64,000 bases of DNA from Pseudomonadota bacterium (GCA_021781615.1 JAJXWM010000003.1:1-64000); one strand, 5' to 3'. Numbered from the stretch's first letter, positions 37,737 through 48,746 are shown. Numbers and translations are program-made. Notes: generated by a model not told the origin, from the letters alone.

Positions 37737-38741
37737 TTATTTTTTATTAAAATATTTAATGCCTATAGCTTCTCGCACCATCTCCATCGTTGTTTTGGCT
37801 AATTGATGCGCTTTTTCCGTTCCTTGATATAAGATTTCTTGCACCTCTGCAAAATTAATTTTTTCTCTTTTCTCTCTAATCGGCTCAAGTAAATCTTGCA
37901 GCACCTGATTTAAAATGCTTTTAATCGTAGTATCACCCAACCCACCACGCTTATAATGTTCTTTTAAATTTTCAACCTCTTGCTTGTCTGGATGAAAAGC
38001 ATCCAAATATATAAAAACCGCATTTCCTTCAGTCGAACCAGGATCACTAATTTTAATATGATGAGGATCAGTATACATTTGAAATACCTTTGCTTTTATT
38101 TCTTCTTTACTATCTGACAAAAAGATAGCATTTCCTAAGGATTTACTAGCCTTGAATTTACCATCGATACCGATCAATCTGGGCGTCTTACTCAAAAATG
38201 GCTTACATTCTTTTAGACATTGAGTATTATAAATTCTGTTAAATCGTCTTACTATCTCATTGGTCTGTTCAATCATTGGCACTTGATCATCACCAACCGG
38301 AACAACTTCTGCTTGAAATATCGTAATATCAGCAGCTTGACTTACCGGATAACAGAAGAAACCAGCAGGAATAGAATCTGTATAATCCTTTTGCTGTATT
38401 TCCGCTTTTACCGTCGGATTACGCTCCAACCTTCCTAAGGTCACTAAATTAAGGTAATAAACGGTTAATTCACCAATTTCTGGAATTTGTGATTGAATTA
38501 AAATTGTGCTCTGACTTGGATCAATTCCAACACTTAAATAATCCATAGCAACTTCAAAAACATTTGTAGTTATTTTTTTTGGATTTTCAAAATTATCGGT
38601 TAATGCTTGAACATCGGCAATCATAACATATTGTTCATATACGTCTTGTAATTTAATCCTATTTTGTAAAGAGCCAATATAATGACCCAAATGTAACCTA
38701 CCACTTGGTCGATCACCGGTTAATATTCTCTTTTTCATCAC
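37737..38741 (-). CDS. trpS: Tryptophanyl-tRNA synthetase
   Basis: A 334-residue class I synthetase that charges tRNA-Trp. The HIGH motif is HLGH within TGDRPSGRLHLGHYIGSL, and the KMSKS equivalent is KASKSLGNAIFLSD, with alanine in place of methionine. The TGDRPSGRLHLGH opening places it in the TrpRS form common in Legionella-like and Gram-positive bacteria rather than the E. coli form. It is tightly linked to sbcB (three bases) and to a hydrolase gene upstream (nine bases), so trpS probably shares a transcript with both. Confidence 0.96.
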   Translation of the reverse strand: MMKKRILTGDRPSGRLHLGHYIGSLQNRIKLQDVYEQYVMIADVQALTDNFENPKKITTNVFEVAMDYLSVGIDPSQSTILIQSQIPEIGELTVYYLNLVTLGRLERNPTVKAEIQQKDYTDSIPAGFFCYPVSQAADITIFQAEVVPVGDDQVPMIEQTNEIVRRFNRIYNTQCLKECKPFLSKTPRLIGIDGKFKASKSLGNAIFLSDSKEEIKAKVFQMYTDPHHIKISDPGSTEGNAVFIYLDAFHPDKQEVENLKEHYKRGGLGDTTIKSILNQVLQDLLEPIREKREKINFAEVQEILYQGTEKAHQLAKTTMEMVREAIGIKYFNKK

Positions 38742-38750
38742 CCCCTCCTT

Positions 38751-39536
38751 CTACAACTTACTTCTAGCAATATTTCTCTGAATAAAGCTGGCCATAGTTT
38801 GCCAGTATTCCTCACCAGCTGCCATAACTATATCGTTATGACCAGCATTTTTAACCTGATAAAATTCTTTTGGTAATGGTGCAACACTATAAAGCTTCTT
38901 TCCGTGCCAAATTGATATAAGATTATCAATATCGCCATGAATCATTAATAACGGACACTTAAGCAACTTAATCTTGGTTAGGTTGTCGTACTTATCAAAT
39001 GGTAATATTGGTATTCGCGTTACAACTCGAAAAGCAGTAACAAAAGCGCCCTGCAAAATCAAACCTGCAACTGGCTTACGCACTGCTAAATCTAAAGCCA
39101 CAGCAGCTCCAATCGAATTCCCATAAGCAATAATATTCTCCGGGGCAATATGTAAATCTTTAGTCAAATAGTTATATGCCGCATCAACATCAAGATACGT
39201 ATTTTGCTCTGTCGGTTTGCCACTACTTAGACCATAACCATGGTAATCATAAGCAAAAACTGCATAACCATGATCATGCATTTTAACTAAAAAAGGTAAC
39301 ATATACCCAATATCTTCAGCATTACCATGGCTAACTAGTAAAGTATATTTAGCATTATGGTTGGGTAAATAATAAGCAAAAATTTTCTCGCCATCAGCAG
39401 TAAATATTTTAATAAGATCGGCAGTCCTTTTGTAACCCGGAGCTCGCGGAAAAAACATTACAGAATTTGCGGCAAAATAAGCAAGCAAAAGTATAGCAAT
39501 ATACGCGATAAGTATATTCGTGATTATTACTCTCAT
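38751..39536 (-). CDS. Alpha/beta hydrolase, membrane-anchored (ABHD17/Bem46-like)
   Basis: A 261-residue serine hydrolase with an N-terminal membrane helix (ITNILIAYIAILLLAYFAA). The nucleophile elbow is YGNSIGAAVALDLA (G-N-S-I-G), the acid lies in MIHGDIDNLISI and the histidine in KNAGHNDIVMAAG. The oxyanion region is LLVSHGNAEDIGYML. This arrangement matches the Bem46/ABHD13/ABHD17 group, which includes depalmitoylases in eukaryotes and lipid esterases in bacteria; the substrate is unknown. It lies between guaC and trpS. Confidence 0.88.
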   Translation of the reverse strand: MRVIITNILIAYIAILLLAYFAANSVMFFPRAPGYKRTADLIKIFTADGEKIFAYYLPNHNAKYTLLVSHGNAEDIGYMLPFLVKMHDHGYAVFAYDYHGYGLSSGKPTEQNTYLDVDAAYNYLTKDLHIAPENIIAYGNSIGAAVALDLAVRKPVAGLILQGAFVTAFRVVTRIPILPFDKYDNLTKIKLLKCPLLMIHGDIDNLISIWHGKKLYSVAPLPKEFYQVKNAGHNDIVMAAGEEYWQTMASFIQRNIARSKL

Positions 39537-39548
39537 ATTAGTGAAGCC

Positions 39549-40604
39549 CTACCGACAATCTTTCATCTCTTGATCTACATAAACTTCGTTTAGCTGCTGA
39601 GTTACCCGTACAAAAGTAGTACACTTCGAAAGCTCCTTTAGCTTTTTTGCACCAACATAAGTACAAGCAGAGCGAAGACCTCCTAAGATATCTAGCACGG
39701 TATTTTCAACCGCCCCACGATAACAAACATTGACCGACTTACCTTCGCTGGATCGATAATCGGCAATACCACCTGCATATTTGTTCATAGCTTCGGTCGA
39801 AGACATCCCATAAAACCGCTTATAGCTCCTACCCTTTTCAGTAAAAACCTCACCCTCACATTCATCGTGACCTGCAAACATACCACCAAGCATGACAAAA
39901 TCCGCCCCAGCAGCAAAAGCCTTAACCACATCCCCAGGAACTGTACAACCACCATCGGCACATACATGGCCACGTAAACCATGGGCAGCATCAGCACACT
40001 CAATAATGGCCGACAACTGCGGATAACCAACCCCGGTCTTCTTACGAGTAATGCACACTGAACCCGGACCAATTCCAACCTTAACAATATCAGCTCCAGA
40101 AAGTATCAGTTCTTCTGCCATTTCCCCAGTTACAACATTACCAGCCATAATAACCTTATCAGGAAATGTTGAACGAACTCTTTTAAGCGCATCAACAAAG
40201 TGTTGTGAGTAACCATTAGCAATATCCAAGCAAATCATCTGATAATCAATTACCTTCAAAATATCTCGTAAGTTGTTGAAATCATTATCACTACTGCCGG
40301 CAGTAATAAATATATTATTTTGTAATCCATCATGTTTGGCTGCAAAATCTTGCCAGTCTTTCTTTGGCATAAACTTACTAATTGCAGTTAATAATTGATG
40401 CTCAGCCAAAACCTTAGCCATGGCAAAAGTCCCCGTATGGTCCATATTGGAAGCAATAATTGGCACACCATGCCAGGTATATTTACCATGTAAAAATTTA
40501 TATTCACGGTTGAGATCAACTTCAATCCTCGACCGTAAAGTGCTACGTTTAGGACGAATCAGAACATCTTTAAAGTCAAGTTTTAAATCTTCTTCAATAC
40601 GCAT
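39549..40604 (-). CDS. guaC: GMP reductase
   Basis: A 351-residue NADPH-dependent enzyme that converts GMP to IMP, balancing purine nucleotide pools. It belongs to the IMPDH/GMPR barrel family: [20 protein letters not shown] at the start is the GuaC form, [20 protein letters not shown] holds the catalytic cysteine, and [20 protein letters not shown] is the phosphate-binding region. There is no CBS domain, which separates it from IMP dehydrogenase. It heads the guaC-hydrolase-trpS-sbcB run. Confidence 0.97.
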   Translation of the reverse strand: MRIEEDLKLDFKDVLIRPKRSTLRSRIEVDLNREYKFLHGKYTWHGVPIIASNMDHTGTFAMAKVLAEHQLLTAISKFMPKKDWQDFAAKHDGLQNNIFITAGSSDNDFNNLRDILKVIDYQMICLDIANGYSQHFVDALKRVRSTFPDKVIMAGNVVTGEMAEELILSGADIVKVGIGPGSVCITRKKTGVGYPQLSAIIECADAAHGLRGHVCADGGCTVPGDVVKAFAAGADFVMLGGMFAGHDECEGEVFTEKGRSYKRFYGMSSTEAMNKYAGGIADYRSSEGKSVNVCYRGAVENTVLDILGGLRSACTYVGAKKLKELSKCTTFVRVTQQLNEVYVDQEMKDCR

Positions 40605-40740
40605 AGAGCACCTTTCTTCGTTTTTGTTAGCAGCTGAATTCTCATTTTATCACTCTAAATCATCTTGATATTACATCGCAACTATTATTATAGCTTTTGC
40701 TTAATACACGACAAAAATTTCTTCTATCCCCAGCTGTCCT

Positions 40741-40934
40741 TCACCAGCTATATAAGCTCTCACTCCCGTAGCAGTTACTAGCATTCAACATTGTCTTCTC
40801 TGTGGCATCATAAACTGGCGACGCAAATCTTCCGCCTAGATCTATGTGGTTTGCCGGATCACCATCTGCATAAGAGTATAAATCAGGGGTGGCTGCATGT
40901 CCAAGGGGATCGCAACTGAGGAAGTTATTGATCG
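40741..40934 (-). pseudogene. Rhs/YD-repeat protein core fragment
   Basis: About 63 residues contain SCDPLGHAATPDLYSYADGD and PANHIDLGGRFASPVYD, the conserved C-terminal core of Rhs polymorphic toxins, followed by a short variable tail. All the YD repeats are missing. The 5' side is joined directly to a serine recombinase fragment near 40929-40934. The SCDP in place of the usual S-x-DP and DLGGRF in place of DPxGRF show drift. Confidence 0.75.
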
Positions 40935-41177
40935 ATCCCACCTGTCTAATCGCCAAACAATAATATTATCGATTTCTCGGCGTCTTGCTGCTTTGAGTAG
41001 TGATTCCCGTTGCGGTCGGTGGTTTGTCCCTGAACCAGTTTCTTCTATTTCCATAACAACTTTCCATTGTCGTTGTTTAGCGTATTTTTTGAGAGCCTGC
41101 ATCTGCATTGGTAGGGTTTACTGATCTGCTGTAGAAACCCGGGTATAAATACCAACCTTTGTAATATCTTTTGTCAT
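40929..41177 (-). pseudogene. Serine recombinase N-terminal fragment
   Basis: The frame starts MTKDITKVGIYTRVSTADQ at 41177, then hits TAA, then resumes as QMQALKKYAKQRQWKVVMEI, EETGSGTNHRPQRESLL and IIVWRLDRWDRS. These are the catalytic-serine, hinge and R-L-D-R-x-x-R motifs of resolvase-type site-specific recombinases. Small insertions near 41109-41125 (two bases and one base) create the stop and then restore the frame. Everything after WDRS is lost, replaced by Rhs sequence. Confidence 0.82.
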
Positions 41178-41316
41178 TATACCCCTGGCCAAAAACTCTT
41201 AAAAAATTACCGCCGCAGAACCATTATAAATCATTATAAATCAAGGATTCTGTTTTTCAAAATCGTACCGACCAAAAACTATAGTTTTTGGTCGGACGTT
41301 CCCGTTTGCTTGCCTA

Positions 41317-42633
41317 TTAATACAGATATGGACTCCACACAAATAAGTGTAATTTTTTAACACCTTCAGTACCACCAAAATCCTCATAAAGTTTACTTGC
41401 CATATTTTGAACCTCGGATGCAGTTACTTCTTTTCTAGACGTACTAGGATTATAATAATAATAATTATTACCCTTCTTAAATATAGCCGCTGTAACCTCA
41501 TCATTAATATCATTTTTTATAAGTACCAATGCATTGTCACTAATACCTTTTTCTAAGGTATCACTAATCTCCCGCGAATACGTAACTTCTTTTATAAATT
41601 GATCCTGTTGAGATTTATTCATAAATTGTGTAATTTCATCTTGATACATTAAGAAAGCATCTTTATATCGTTGTAATAAACTTTTTCCTGAATCAGGTGA
41701 AACATTCTTCATGATCTCATATATCACACCAAGAACTCCTATTGGGCCTACAACATTGGGGAGCTTAGGATAATGTTGCAAAAAATAAAACACAAAAATA
41801 AATTCATCAAAATCTTCTTGTACTTTTAAAGGTAAGTTATCAGCTTCTTTCCACCCATAAATAGCATGCTCAATATCGTCAAAACTAACAACTTCATCCT
41901 GATCTTGTGTTTTTTGTAATACATTAGATAATTGACCTGTTAACCAAAATAGACATAATTCATTCCCTAAATTGTTATTTTCATCCTTAAACCACTCTAT
42001 ATAATCTTTAAGGTCTTCATTTTTTATCTCAGCCTTTTTCTCTAAGTATTTAACAATATTAGACTTAATAACTTGTTGCCTTTGAATTACATTATTTTTA
42101 GAATTCGTCTCTTGACGAAAAGCATTTTCAGTTTTAGGTGCATCACCGACTGGATCGGGGCTAATTCCTTTAGGAGCGGTAGATTGTCTTTTATCCTTAT
42201 AATACTTTACTGCTTTTGATGTTTCAGCTTCAGAAGAGCCTCCCGCGAATACGTCACTTTTATTAGTATCTTCTTCATTAGTAAAATTTATGCATTCTGA
42301 TTCGCTCATACTATTTATAGGAGAACATTCTGTTGAGAGATCAATTCCAGTAATATATGGCTTATTACAATTATAACACTTACAGCCTCCAGTTGTTTTT
42401 GTATATTGGCAACATGTTGTTGCTGAAGTACCATTTCGCTTACAGCGTACCGTAGTTCTACTATCGCTAATATAAATATTAGGACTACTAATAACACCTG
42501 GGATATTTACTTCTTGAGAAGAGGTAGAAGTATTTGTACCACTATTAGTATCGCCACCACCGTCACCACCTTTACAACCACATAATGCGGTTGATAGCAC
42601 TACAACACAAAAATAACATAGTAATTTTTTCAT
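41317..42633 (-). CDS. Hypothetical lipoprotein
   Basis: A 438-residue protein of unknown family. The N-terminus LLCYFCVVVLSTALCGC is a lipoprotein signal with lipidation expected at the second cysteine of ALCGC, followed by glycine and aspartate. A cysteine-rich patch (TTCCQYTKTTGGCKCYNCN) could bind metal or form disulfides. The middle is charged and helical, and the end carries a compact segment with YYYYNPSTSRKEVTASEVQN. AGGTGA precedes the ATG. It stands between pseudogenes, so it may be an accessory gene; no homologue is recognised. Confidence 0.72.
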   Translation of the reverse strand: MKKLLCYFCVVVLSTALCGCKGGDGGGDTNSGTNTSTSSQEVNIPGVISSPNIYISDSRTTVRCKRNGTSATTCCQYTKTTGGCKCYNCNKPYITGIDLSTECSPINSMSESECINFTNEEDTNKSDVFAGGSSEAETSKAVKYYKDKRQSTAPKGISPDPVGDAPKTENAFRQETNSKNNVIQRQQVIKSNIVKYLEKKAEIKNEDLKDYIEWFKDENNNLGNELCLFWLTGQLSNVLQKTQDQDEVVSFDDIEHAIYGWKEADNLPLKVQEDFDEFIFVFYFLQHYPKLPNVVGPIGVLGVIYEIMKNVSPDSGKSLLQRYKDAFLMYQDEITQFMNKSQQDQFIKEVTYSREISDTLEKGISDNALVLIKNDINDEVTAAIFKKGNNYYYYNPSTSRKEVTASEVQNMASKLYEDFGGTEGVKKLHLFVWSPYLY

Positions 42634-42674
42634 AAGTCACCTAATTTTCAAATTGTTAATGAATTTGCCTCATC

Positions 42675-43013
42675 TTACTCTACCTCTCCGAAAACAATCC
42701 CTTTAAATTTTTCTTTTTTCATTTTCTCATGGGTTTCAACTCCAACAATAAATATAGGACTTTTTTCATTGTCACTAGCAAAGTGTACATCTGTCGCATA
42801 AAAGCCATCGCTTAATGGCTTAGTAATTCCTTTTAAAAAAACCGGGAAACCAGGGGTAACACTTTTATAATTATGGCATTGGTCACAGTATTCATAATAC
42901 TCTAATTTTGCTTTTTCAGTATTAAATTTGACTATATTTTTTATCTCAAGTTTAAGTATAGCAGAAATGCTATAGTCTACCTTAGTAAAAATTACTATAA
43001 TAGTTTTTGTCCA
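42675..43013 (-). pseudogene. Open frame lacking a start codon, unknown family
   Basis: From 43013 to a TAA at 42675-42677 the frame is open for 112 codons, with no ATG, GTG or TTG before the last twenty or so codons. It encodes YEYCDQCHNYKSVTPGFPVF, then GITKPLSDGFYATDVHFASD and SPIFIVGVETHEKM, which look like real protein with amino-acid composition unlike random frame. The 5' end overlaps the tail of the outer-membrane transporter fragment. It may be a truncated gene, or may use an unusual start; family unknown. Confidence 0.5.
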
Positions 43014-43262
43014 AGTTCAAATAATATTACCCAGCCATCTTTTTTAAATTCACTTGGTTTCCTTACTAATTTCGCAATTGTTATTTCGGCATAGAAATCT
43101 AAAAAATTTGATTTTAATCCACCACCTATAGATGAAAAGTTTTCTAAACCCTGCTTACTTCCTTTATCTCTAGCCCAGCCAATATCCCCGCGTAAAAAAG
43201 GACTAACTACAGTTTCCCTTAATATTCTATTTTGAGTAATAGAAGAAAGGAATAAGTAACCT
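42995..43262 (-). pseudogene. C-terminal fragment of a TpsB (ShlB/FhaC-type) transporter
   Basis: About 87 residues, including SPFLRGDIGWARDKGSKQG, SIGGGLKSNFLDFYAEITIA and the ending GWVILFELGQKLL, look like the last beta strands of an FhaC/ShlB outer-membrane two-partner secretion transporter, with a GGGL-x-Y-E-A-P-L-like pattern and a terminal aromatic strand. The rest of the gene is absent: the fragment runs into repeat element A at 43263. No TpsA exoprotein gene is nearby. Confidence 0.6.
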
Positions 43263-43390
43263 ATACAGATATATGTCATCACGAGCAAAGCGTTTTTTGC
43301 TTTGCGTGGTGATCCAGTGTTTTTAGGGTTTTCTGCCTCGTCACTTCGTTCCTCAGTGACCAGGATCTATGTTTTAGGGAAATGCTATAG
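43263..43390 (+). repeat. Element A, copy 2, left-truncated
   Basis: It matches 9446-9594 from CAGATATATGTCATCACGAG through GTTTTAGGGAAATGCTATA, but lacks the left inverted end and about 20 internal bases. It borders the truncated TpsB fragment. The following 43391-43643 contains the sufB upstream region and shows no other clear feature except a TATAAT at 43631-43636, eight bases before the sufB ATG. Confidence 0.82.
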
Positions 43391-43643
43391 CAGCAAATAT
43401 CTTATTTAGGTTTTTATATAAAATTCAGCACCATCTTTATGTAGTACTATTTGCCACTTAAGATTATGCGGCTGGATGATACAAATATACGGTCTTCGCG
43501 CAGAAAATGCGAGTTTAAATCTTGCTTAAATTTTGTTTTTCAAAAATAGGTAATTTTTTGTATTTAAATTCAACGAGCTACATCGAACTCCCATAACAGC
43601 TTTCAACTTCCGAATTTAGAATTAAGTATGTATAATCCAAAGA

Positions 43644-45095
43644 ATGTTGGAAAAAGATTTAAAACAATCACTAGCTCAAGAATATAAATACGGCTTTATT
43701 ACCGATATCGCCAGCGATGAACTACCCGCCGGCTTAAACGAAGAAATCATCCGCATAATATCGAGCAAAAAAAACGAGCCTGAGTTTATGTTAGCCTGGC
43801 GACTTAAAGCCTATGCCAAATGGTGTAAAATGTCGCCACCTACCTGGGCTAAATTAAAGTATAATAAGATTAATTACCAAGATATTATTTATTATGCCGC
43901 GCCAAAAACTGGAAAAAATCAACCAAAAACTTTAGACGAAGTCGACCCAAAACTCATCGAAACCTACAAAAAATTAGGTATCCCACTCCGAGAACATGCA
44001 AAACTAGCCGGTATCGCCGTAGATGCAATATTTGATAGCGTCTCGGTAGCAACAACCTTTAAAGAAAAACTACAAGAGTCTGGAGTTATTTTTTGCCCAT
44101 TTTCTGAAGCGGTGCAAAAATACCCGGAACTTATTCAAAAATATCTTGGAACAGTTGTTCCTTATAATGATAACTTTTTCGCCGCACTAAACTCTGCGGT
44201 ATTCAGCGATGGCTCATTCGTTTATATTCCTAAAAGTGTACGCTGTCCCATGGAATTATCAACTTATTTTCGCATCAATGCTGCCAAAACGGGGCAGTTT
44301 GAGCGCACTTTGATTATCGCCGATGAAAATAGCCACGTTAGCTATTTAGAAGGTTGCACGGCGCCCATGCGTGACGAAAACCAACTCCATGCTGCAGTAG
44401 TGGAACTAATCGCCTTAGACCATGCTGAAATAAAATATTCAACGGTACAAAATTGGTACCCAGGAGATGAAAAAGGAAAAGGGGGAATTTATAACTTTGT
44501 TACTAAAAGAGGAGAATGCCGCGGGACGCATGCAAAAATTTCTTGGACCCAGGTAGAAACCGGTTCTGCTATCACTTGGAAATACCCAAGTACAATTTTA
44601 CGTGGCGATAATTCTTCCAGCGAATTTTATTCAGTCGCGCTATCAAATAACATGCAGCAAGCTGATACCGGAACTAAAATGATTCATATCGGTAAAAATA
44701 CTAAGAGCGTAGTAATCTCCAAAGGAATTGCGGCCGGAATGGGGCAAAATACTTATCGCGGCTTAATTAAAGTACTATCATCAGCAGATAACGCCCGTAA
44801 TTATACGCAGTGCGATTCACTAATGTTAGGAGATAAATGTGGCGCGCATACCTTCCCCAAAATTTCCGTAAAAAATAAAACCGCCACCGTAGAACATGAA
44901 GCCTCGGTAACCAAAATCAGCGAAGATCAATTATTTTATTGCCGACAACGCAACATTAAAAAAGATGACGCCGTTACTATGATTGTCAATGGCTTTTGTC
45001 GTTCGGTATTTCAGCAGTTACCTATGGAATTTGCTGTAGAAGCATATAAACTAATCGGGGTAAGTTTAGAAAAAATCAATAACTCCTCGGGGTAG
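43644..45095 (+). CDS. sufB: Fe-S cluster assembly scaffold protein SufB
   Basis: A 483-residue component of the SufBCD scaffold, where Fe-S clusters are built. [35 protein letters not shown] and the C-terminal [20 protein letters not shown] and [15 protein letters not shown] are family hallmarks. A conserved cysteine region ([20 protein letters not shown]) is present. Length is close to E. coli SufB (495). No Shine-Dalgarno sequence precedes the ATG. sufC follows 50 bases later, but sufD and sufS do not. Confidence 0.97.
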   Translation: MLEKDLKQSLAQEYKYGFITDIASDELPAGLNEEIIRIISSKKNEPEFMLAWRLKAYAKWCKMSPPTWAKLKYNKINYQDIIYYAAPKTGKNQPKTLDEVDPKLIETYKKLGIPLREHAKLAGIAVDAIFDSVSVATTFKEKLQESGVIFCPFSEAVQKYPELIQKYLGTVVPYNDNFFAALNSAVFSDGSFVYIPKSVRCPMELSTYFRINAAKTGQFERTLIIADENSHVSYLEGCTAPMRDENQLHAAVVELIALDHAEIKYSTVQNWYPGDEKGKGGIYNFVTKRGECRGTHAKISWTQVETGSAITWKYPSTILRGDNSSSEFYSVALSNNMQQADTGTKMIHIGKNTKSVVISKGIAAGMGQNTYRGLIKVLSSADNARNYTQCDSLMLGDKCGAHTFPKISVKNKTATVEHEASVTKISEDQLFYCRQRNIKKDDAVTMIVNGFCRSVFQQLPMEFAVEAYKLIGVSLEKINNSSG

Positions 45096-45145
45096 TCCTT
45101 TAGGATAATGGCGACAATGCATAAATTAATTTTACAAGGGGTATC

Positions 45146-45886
45146 ATGTTAAAAATTAGAAATCTCCATGCCACCATCGACAAAAAAGAGATTCTTCGTG
45201 GCATTAATCTCGACATTAATGCTGGGTCTATCCATGCCATCATGGGACCAAACGGCTCTGGCAAAAGCACTTTAGCCAATATTCTGGTAGGAAAAGAAAA
45301 TATCGGCAATATTTCTGGCACAGTGGAATATTTAGGTAAAGATCTATTAAAAATGCTACCGGAAGAAAGAGCCAACCTTGGTTTATTTTTAGCATTTCAA
45401 TATCCCACAGAAATTGCTGGCATCAATAATATGTTTTTTTTAAAAACCGCATTTAACAACCTCCGCAAACAACAAGGACTAAACGAGCTCGATGCTCTAG
45501 ATTTTATGGCTCTAGTTAAAGCCAAAAGCAAAATAGTTGAAATCGATGAAGAATTTTTGAAACGTCCGGTTAATTTTGGTTTTTCTGGTGGCGAAAAAAA
45601 ACGTAATGAAATTCTCCAAATGTTAGTTCTTGACCCAACACTAGTGATCTTAGATGAACCAGATTCCGGTTTAGACATTGATGCTCTACAAATTGTCGCT
45701 AAAGGCATTAATGCACTACGTTCTCCTAATAAATCAATTATTTTAATTACTCATTATCAGCGCTTATTAGACTATGTCGTCCCCGATTACATTCATATCT
45801 TATACGAAGGTAAAATTGTAAAGTCAGGCGGCAAAGAACTAGCTCTCGAGCTGGAACAAAAAGGTTATGGGTGGATTGAGGGATAA
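45146..45886 (+). CDS. sufC: Fe-S cluster assembly ATPase SufC
   Basis: A 246-residue cytoplasmic ABC-type ATPase that drives conformational change in the SufBCD scaffold. Walker A is [14 protein letters not shown], the signature is [12 protein letters not shown], Walker B is [16 protein letters not shown] and the switch histidine is in [12 protein letters not shown], all typical for SufC. ACAAGGGG precedes its ATG. mutS begins eight bases after the stop. The missing sufD neighbour implies that sufD and the cysteine desulfurase are encoded elsewhere or are replaced. Confidence 0.98.
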   Translation: MLKIRNLHATIDKKEILRGINLDINAGSIHAIMGPNGSGKSTLANILVGKENIGNISGTVEYLGKDLLKMLPEERANLGLFLAFQYPTEIAGINNMFFLKTAFNNLRKQQGLNELDALDFMALVKAKSKIVEIDEEFLKRPVNFGFSGGEKKRNEILQMLVLDPTLVILDEPDSGLDIDALQIVAKGINALRSPNKSIILITHYQRLLDYVVPDYIHILYEGKIVKSGGKELALELEQKGYGWIEG

Positions 45887-45893
45887 TATCACC

Positions 45894-48563
45894 ATGGAGG
45901 AACTTAATTTAAATAACAACAACACTTCAAATAACCACACCCCCGGCATGCAACAGTATTTTAGAATTAAAGCGGCACATCCCCACACGCTCCTTTTTTA
46001 TCGGATGGGTGATTTTTATGAATTATTTTACGATGATGCACATAAAGCCGCAAAACTGCTTTCAATTACTTTAACTGCCCGTGGCCAATCGGGCGGCAAA
46101 CCAATACCCATGGCTGGCATACCCTATCATGCCGCTGAGTCTTATCTTGCCAAATTAGTAAAGCTTGGGGAATCGATTGCTATTTGCGAACAAATTGGGG
46201 ATCCCGCAACCTCAAAAGGCCCTGTGGAACGTAAAGTAGTACGCATTATCACTCCTGGCACTGTTACCGACGAAGCACTCTTAGAAGGAAAAAGAGATAA
46301 TTTATTGGTGGCTGTCCAACACAACTCTCAACACTCCAAAAGTGACACCCTAAATAAGGATAGCGAGTCGCGCAGCCGACAAAGCATAAATTCACTTTAC
46401 GCAGTGAATACCTTTGGTATTGCTTCTTTGGACATAACCAGCGGCAAATTAACTATCATGCAAGTTTCAGATAAAGAAGCACTGCTTGGTGAGCTCGAAC
46501 GCTTAAAACCTGCCGAACTACTAATTAGTGAAGACTCTCCTTACATCCAACTGCTGAATTTTTCTGGATTAAGAAAGCGCTCACCGTGGGAGTTTGATCA
46601 TACCCAAGCCGAACGTTTATTAACTGAACAATTTAAAACCCGTGATTTAAGTGGCTTTGGTTGCGAAGATCTACCAACCGCCATCGCCGCCTGTGGCTGC
46701 CTAATACAATATGTCAAAGATACTCAACGCACTGCACTACCACACATTTTAGGTCTCCAAGTAGAGCGGCACGAAGATGGAGTAATTTTAGACGCAGTTA
46801 CCCAGCGCAATCTAGAATTAGTAAACAATTTACAAAACGGAACTAGTAACACTTTAGCTGAAATTTTTGATAACACAGCAACTGCTATGGGCAGTCGATT
46901 AATACGCCGCTGGTTAAAACGCCCATTACGCAATCACAATATTTTAACCGATCGCCAAGAAGCAATTCTTGAGTTACAGCTGACACAAAATACTAATTCT
47001 CTTTTTACCCACTTGCGTGATATTGGTGATATCGAAAGGATCTTAGCCCGCATTGCCTTAAAATCAGCTCGCCCGCGCGATCTCGTACAATTACGTTACA
47101 CTTTATCTTTATTACCAAAAATCCATATCCTCATGATGAGGACCTCTGCCACCATCCTAAATAACATCCGTGAAAATCTGCAAGAATTTCCAGAAATTTT
47201 AGATTTACTAACTAGAGCAATAGTAGAAGAACCACCAGTAATCATTCGTGATGGTGGAGTAATCGCCGCTGGTTATAATCAAGAACTAGATGAAATTAGA
47301 AATTTAAGCAAAAATGCCGATCAATTCCTCATCGACTTAGAAACCCAAGAAAAAGAGCGCACTGGCATTACCACTTTAAAGGTTGGCTATAATCGCATTC
47401 ATGGTTATTACATTGAAATTAGCCGCGCACAAGCAACCCAAGTACCGTTAGAATATATGCGCCGCCAAACCCTAAAAAATGCCGAACGTTTTATCACCCC
47501 GCAACTAAAAGAATTCGAAGATAAAATCCTTAGCAGTCGTAGTCGAGCACTAGCTTTAGAAAAAGCCATTTATGAAGAGATTTTAGACAAGCTTTGCGAA
47601 CATCTATTGCCATTACAAAATATGGCAGCTTCTTTGGCCGAACTTGATGTGCTCTATAATTTAGCTGAAAAAGCTATAAAGCTACGATTAGTAAGACCAA
47701 CCTTTACCAAAGAAAATAAAATTTATATTGAAGCAGGACGTCATCCAGTAGTGGAAGAATCGATTAAGACCCCTTTTGTTCCGAACGATACTGAACTAAA
47801 CAGTGACCGTAGCTTATTAATTATTACCGGCCCTAATATGGGTGGTAAATCAACTTATATGCGGCAAGTAGCCCTCATAACCATTCTGGCGCATATCGGC
47901 AGTTTTGTCCCAGCAAAAAAAGCGATAATTGGCTCTATTGATAGAGTTTTTACGCGAATTGGTGCTGCCGATGATCTGGCAGGCGGCCGTTCAACCTTTA
48001 TGGTCGAAATGACCGAAACGGCAAATATTTTAAATAATGCGACAAAACATAGCTTGGTCTTAATGGATGAGATCGGCCGCGGCACTAGTACTTTTGATGG
48101 CCTGGCGCTTGCTTGGGCAACTGCCAGCCATTTAGCAATTAAAAAACAAGCATTGACTTTATTTGCCACCCACTACTTTGAACTTACTCACTTATCTAAA
48201 ATTATCCCCCACATCACGAACATTCACTTAGATGCCATCGAACATGAGGATAACATCGTATTTTTACATGTAGTACAAGAGGGCCCAGCAAACAAAAGCT
48301 ATGGCTTACAAGTGGCAAAACTTGCTGGTATACCACCCCAAGTGATAGCTGAAGCTAAACAAAAATTAGCCCAATTAGAAAATTATTCTGAAGCAGCAGA
48401 TTTTATCAACACTACCCCAACTTTATCGAAAGAAAATCTAAAGATAGAATTATCACCCGAGCAAAACAAAATTATTACCACCCTACAAGCAATAGATCCC
48501 AATAACCTAACTCCCAAAGAAGCAATGGAGTTAATATTTAAATTGTGTGCTATTGCCGAATAA
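45894..48563 (+). CDS. mutS: DNA mismatch repair protein MutS
   Basis: An 889-residue mismatch sensor. The N-terminal mismatch-binding motif is [11 protein letters not shown] (phenylalanine and glutamate insert at the mismatch), and the ATPase domain has Walker [14 protein letters not shown], Walker [19 protein letters not shown] and a switch histidine in [10 protein letters not shown] low-complexity serine-rich insert ([20 protein letters not shown]) lies in domain II near residue 145. ATG 45894 was preferred over an upstream in-frame ATG that overlaps sufC, because GAGGGA lies ten bases before it. It is cotranscribed with sufBC by position. Confidence 0.98.
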   Translation: MEELNLNNNNTSNNHTPGMQQYFRIKAAHPHTLLFYRMGDFYELFYDDAHKAAKLLSITLTARGQSGGKPIPMAGIPYHAAESYLAKLVKLGESIAICEQIGDPATSKGPVERKVVRIITPGTVTDEALLEGKRDNLLVAVQHNSQHSKSDTLNKDSESRSRQSINSLYAVNTFGIASLDITSGKLTIMQVSDKEALLGELERLKPAELLISEDSPYIQLLNFSGLRKRSPWEFDHTQAERLLTEQFKTRDLSGFGCEDLPTAIAACGCLIQYVKDTQRTALPHILGLQVERHEDGVILDAVTQRNLELVNNLQNGTSNTLAEIFDNTATAMGSRLIRRWLKRPLRNHNILTDRQEAILELQLTQNTNSLFTHLRDIGDIERILARIALKSARPRDLVQLRYTLSLLPKIHILMMRTSATILNNIRENLQEFPEILDLLTRAIVEEPPVIIRDGGVIAAGYNQELDEIRNLSKNADQFLIDLETQEKERTGITTLKVGYNRIHGYYIEISRAQATQVPLEYMRRQTLKNAERFITPQLKEFEDKILSSRSRALALEKAIYEEILDKLCEHLLPLQNMAASLAELDVLYNLAEKAIKLRLVRPTFTKENKIYIEAGRHPVVEESIKTPFVPNDTELNSDRSLLIITGPNMGGKSTYMRQVALITILAHIGSFVPAKKAIIGSIDRVFTRIGAADDLAGGRSTFMVEMTETANILNNATKHSLVLMDEIGRGTSTFDGLALAWATASHLAIKKQALTLFATHYFELTHLSKIIPHITNIHLDAIEHEDNIVFLHVVQEGPANKSYGLQVAKLAGIPPQVIAEAKQKLAQLENYSEAADFINTTPTLSKENLKIELSPEQNKIITTLQAIDPNNLTPKEAMELIFKLCAIAE

Positions 48564-48646
48564 ACATAATATTGCACAATACTATTTTTTTTACCGTCAA
48601 TTGCTCGACTTCTGGAGAGATGGCTGGCAGAGCCCTTTTAGGTTAT

Positions 48647-48746
48647 TGTTGCAATCCGCCCATTTTTTCATTCCCGCAAAAACGGGACTCTAGAAAATTC
48701 AACGAGCTACCTTGTCTCATAACACTAAAATTTTGGGGTTGCAACA
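48647..48746 (+). repeat. Element D, copy 2, at the 3' end of a kinase-like gene
   Basis: A 100-bp element with perfect eight-base inverted ends TGTTGCAA (48647-48654) and TTGCAACA (48739-48746) and an internal ATTCCCGCAAAAACGGGA palindrome. Compared with copy 1 the order of all blocks is the same. Its right end encodes the last residues and the stop of the gene at 48725-50755. Confidence 0.88.

Noticed and set aside
43565-43600. Possible third copy of element D upstream of sufB (shared AATTCAACGAGCTAC and ATAACAG)
   Set aside because: Only about 16 contiguous bases match and neither the palindrome nor the inverted ends are present; at best a remnant.
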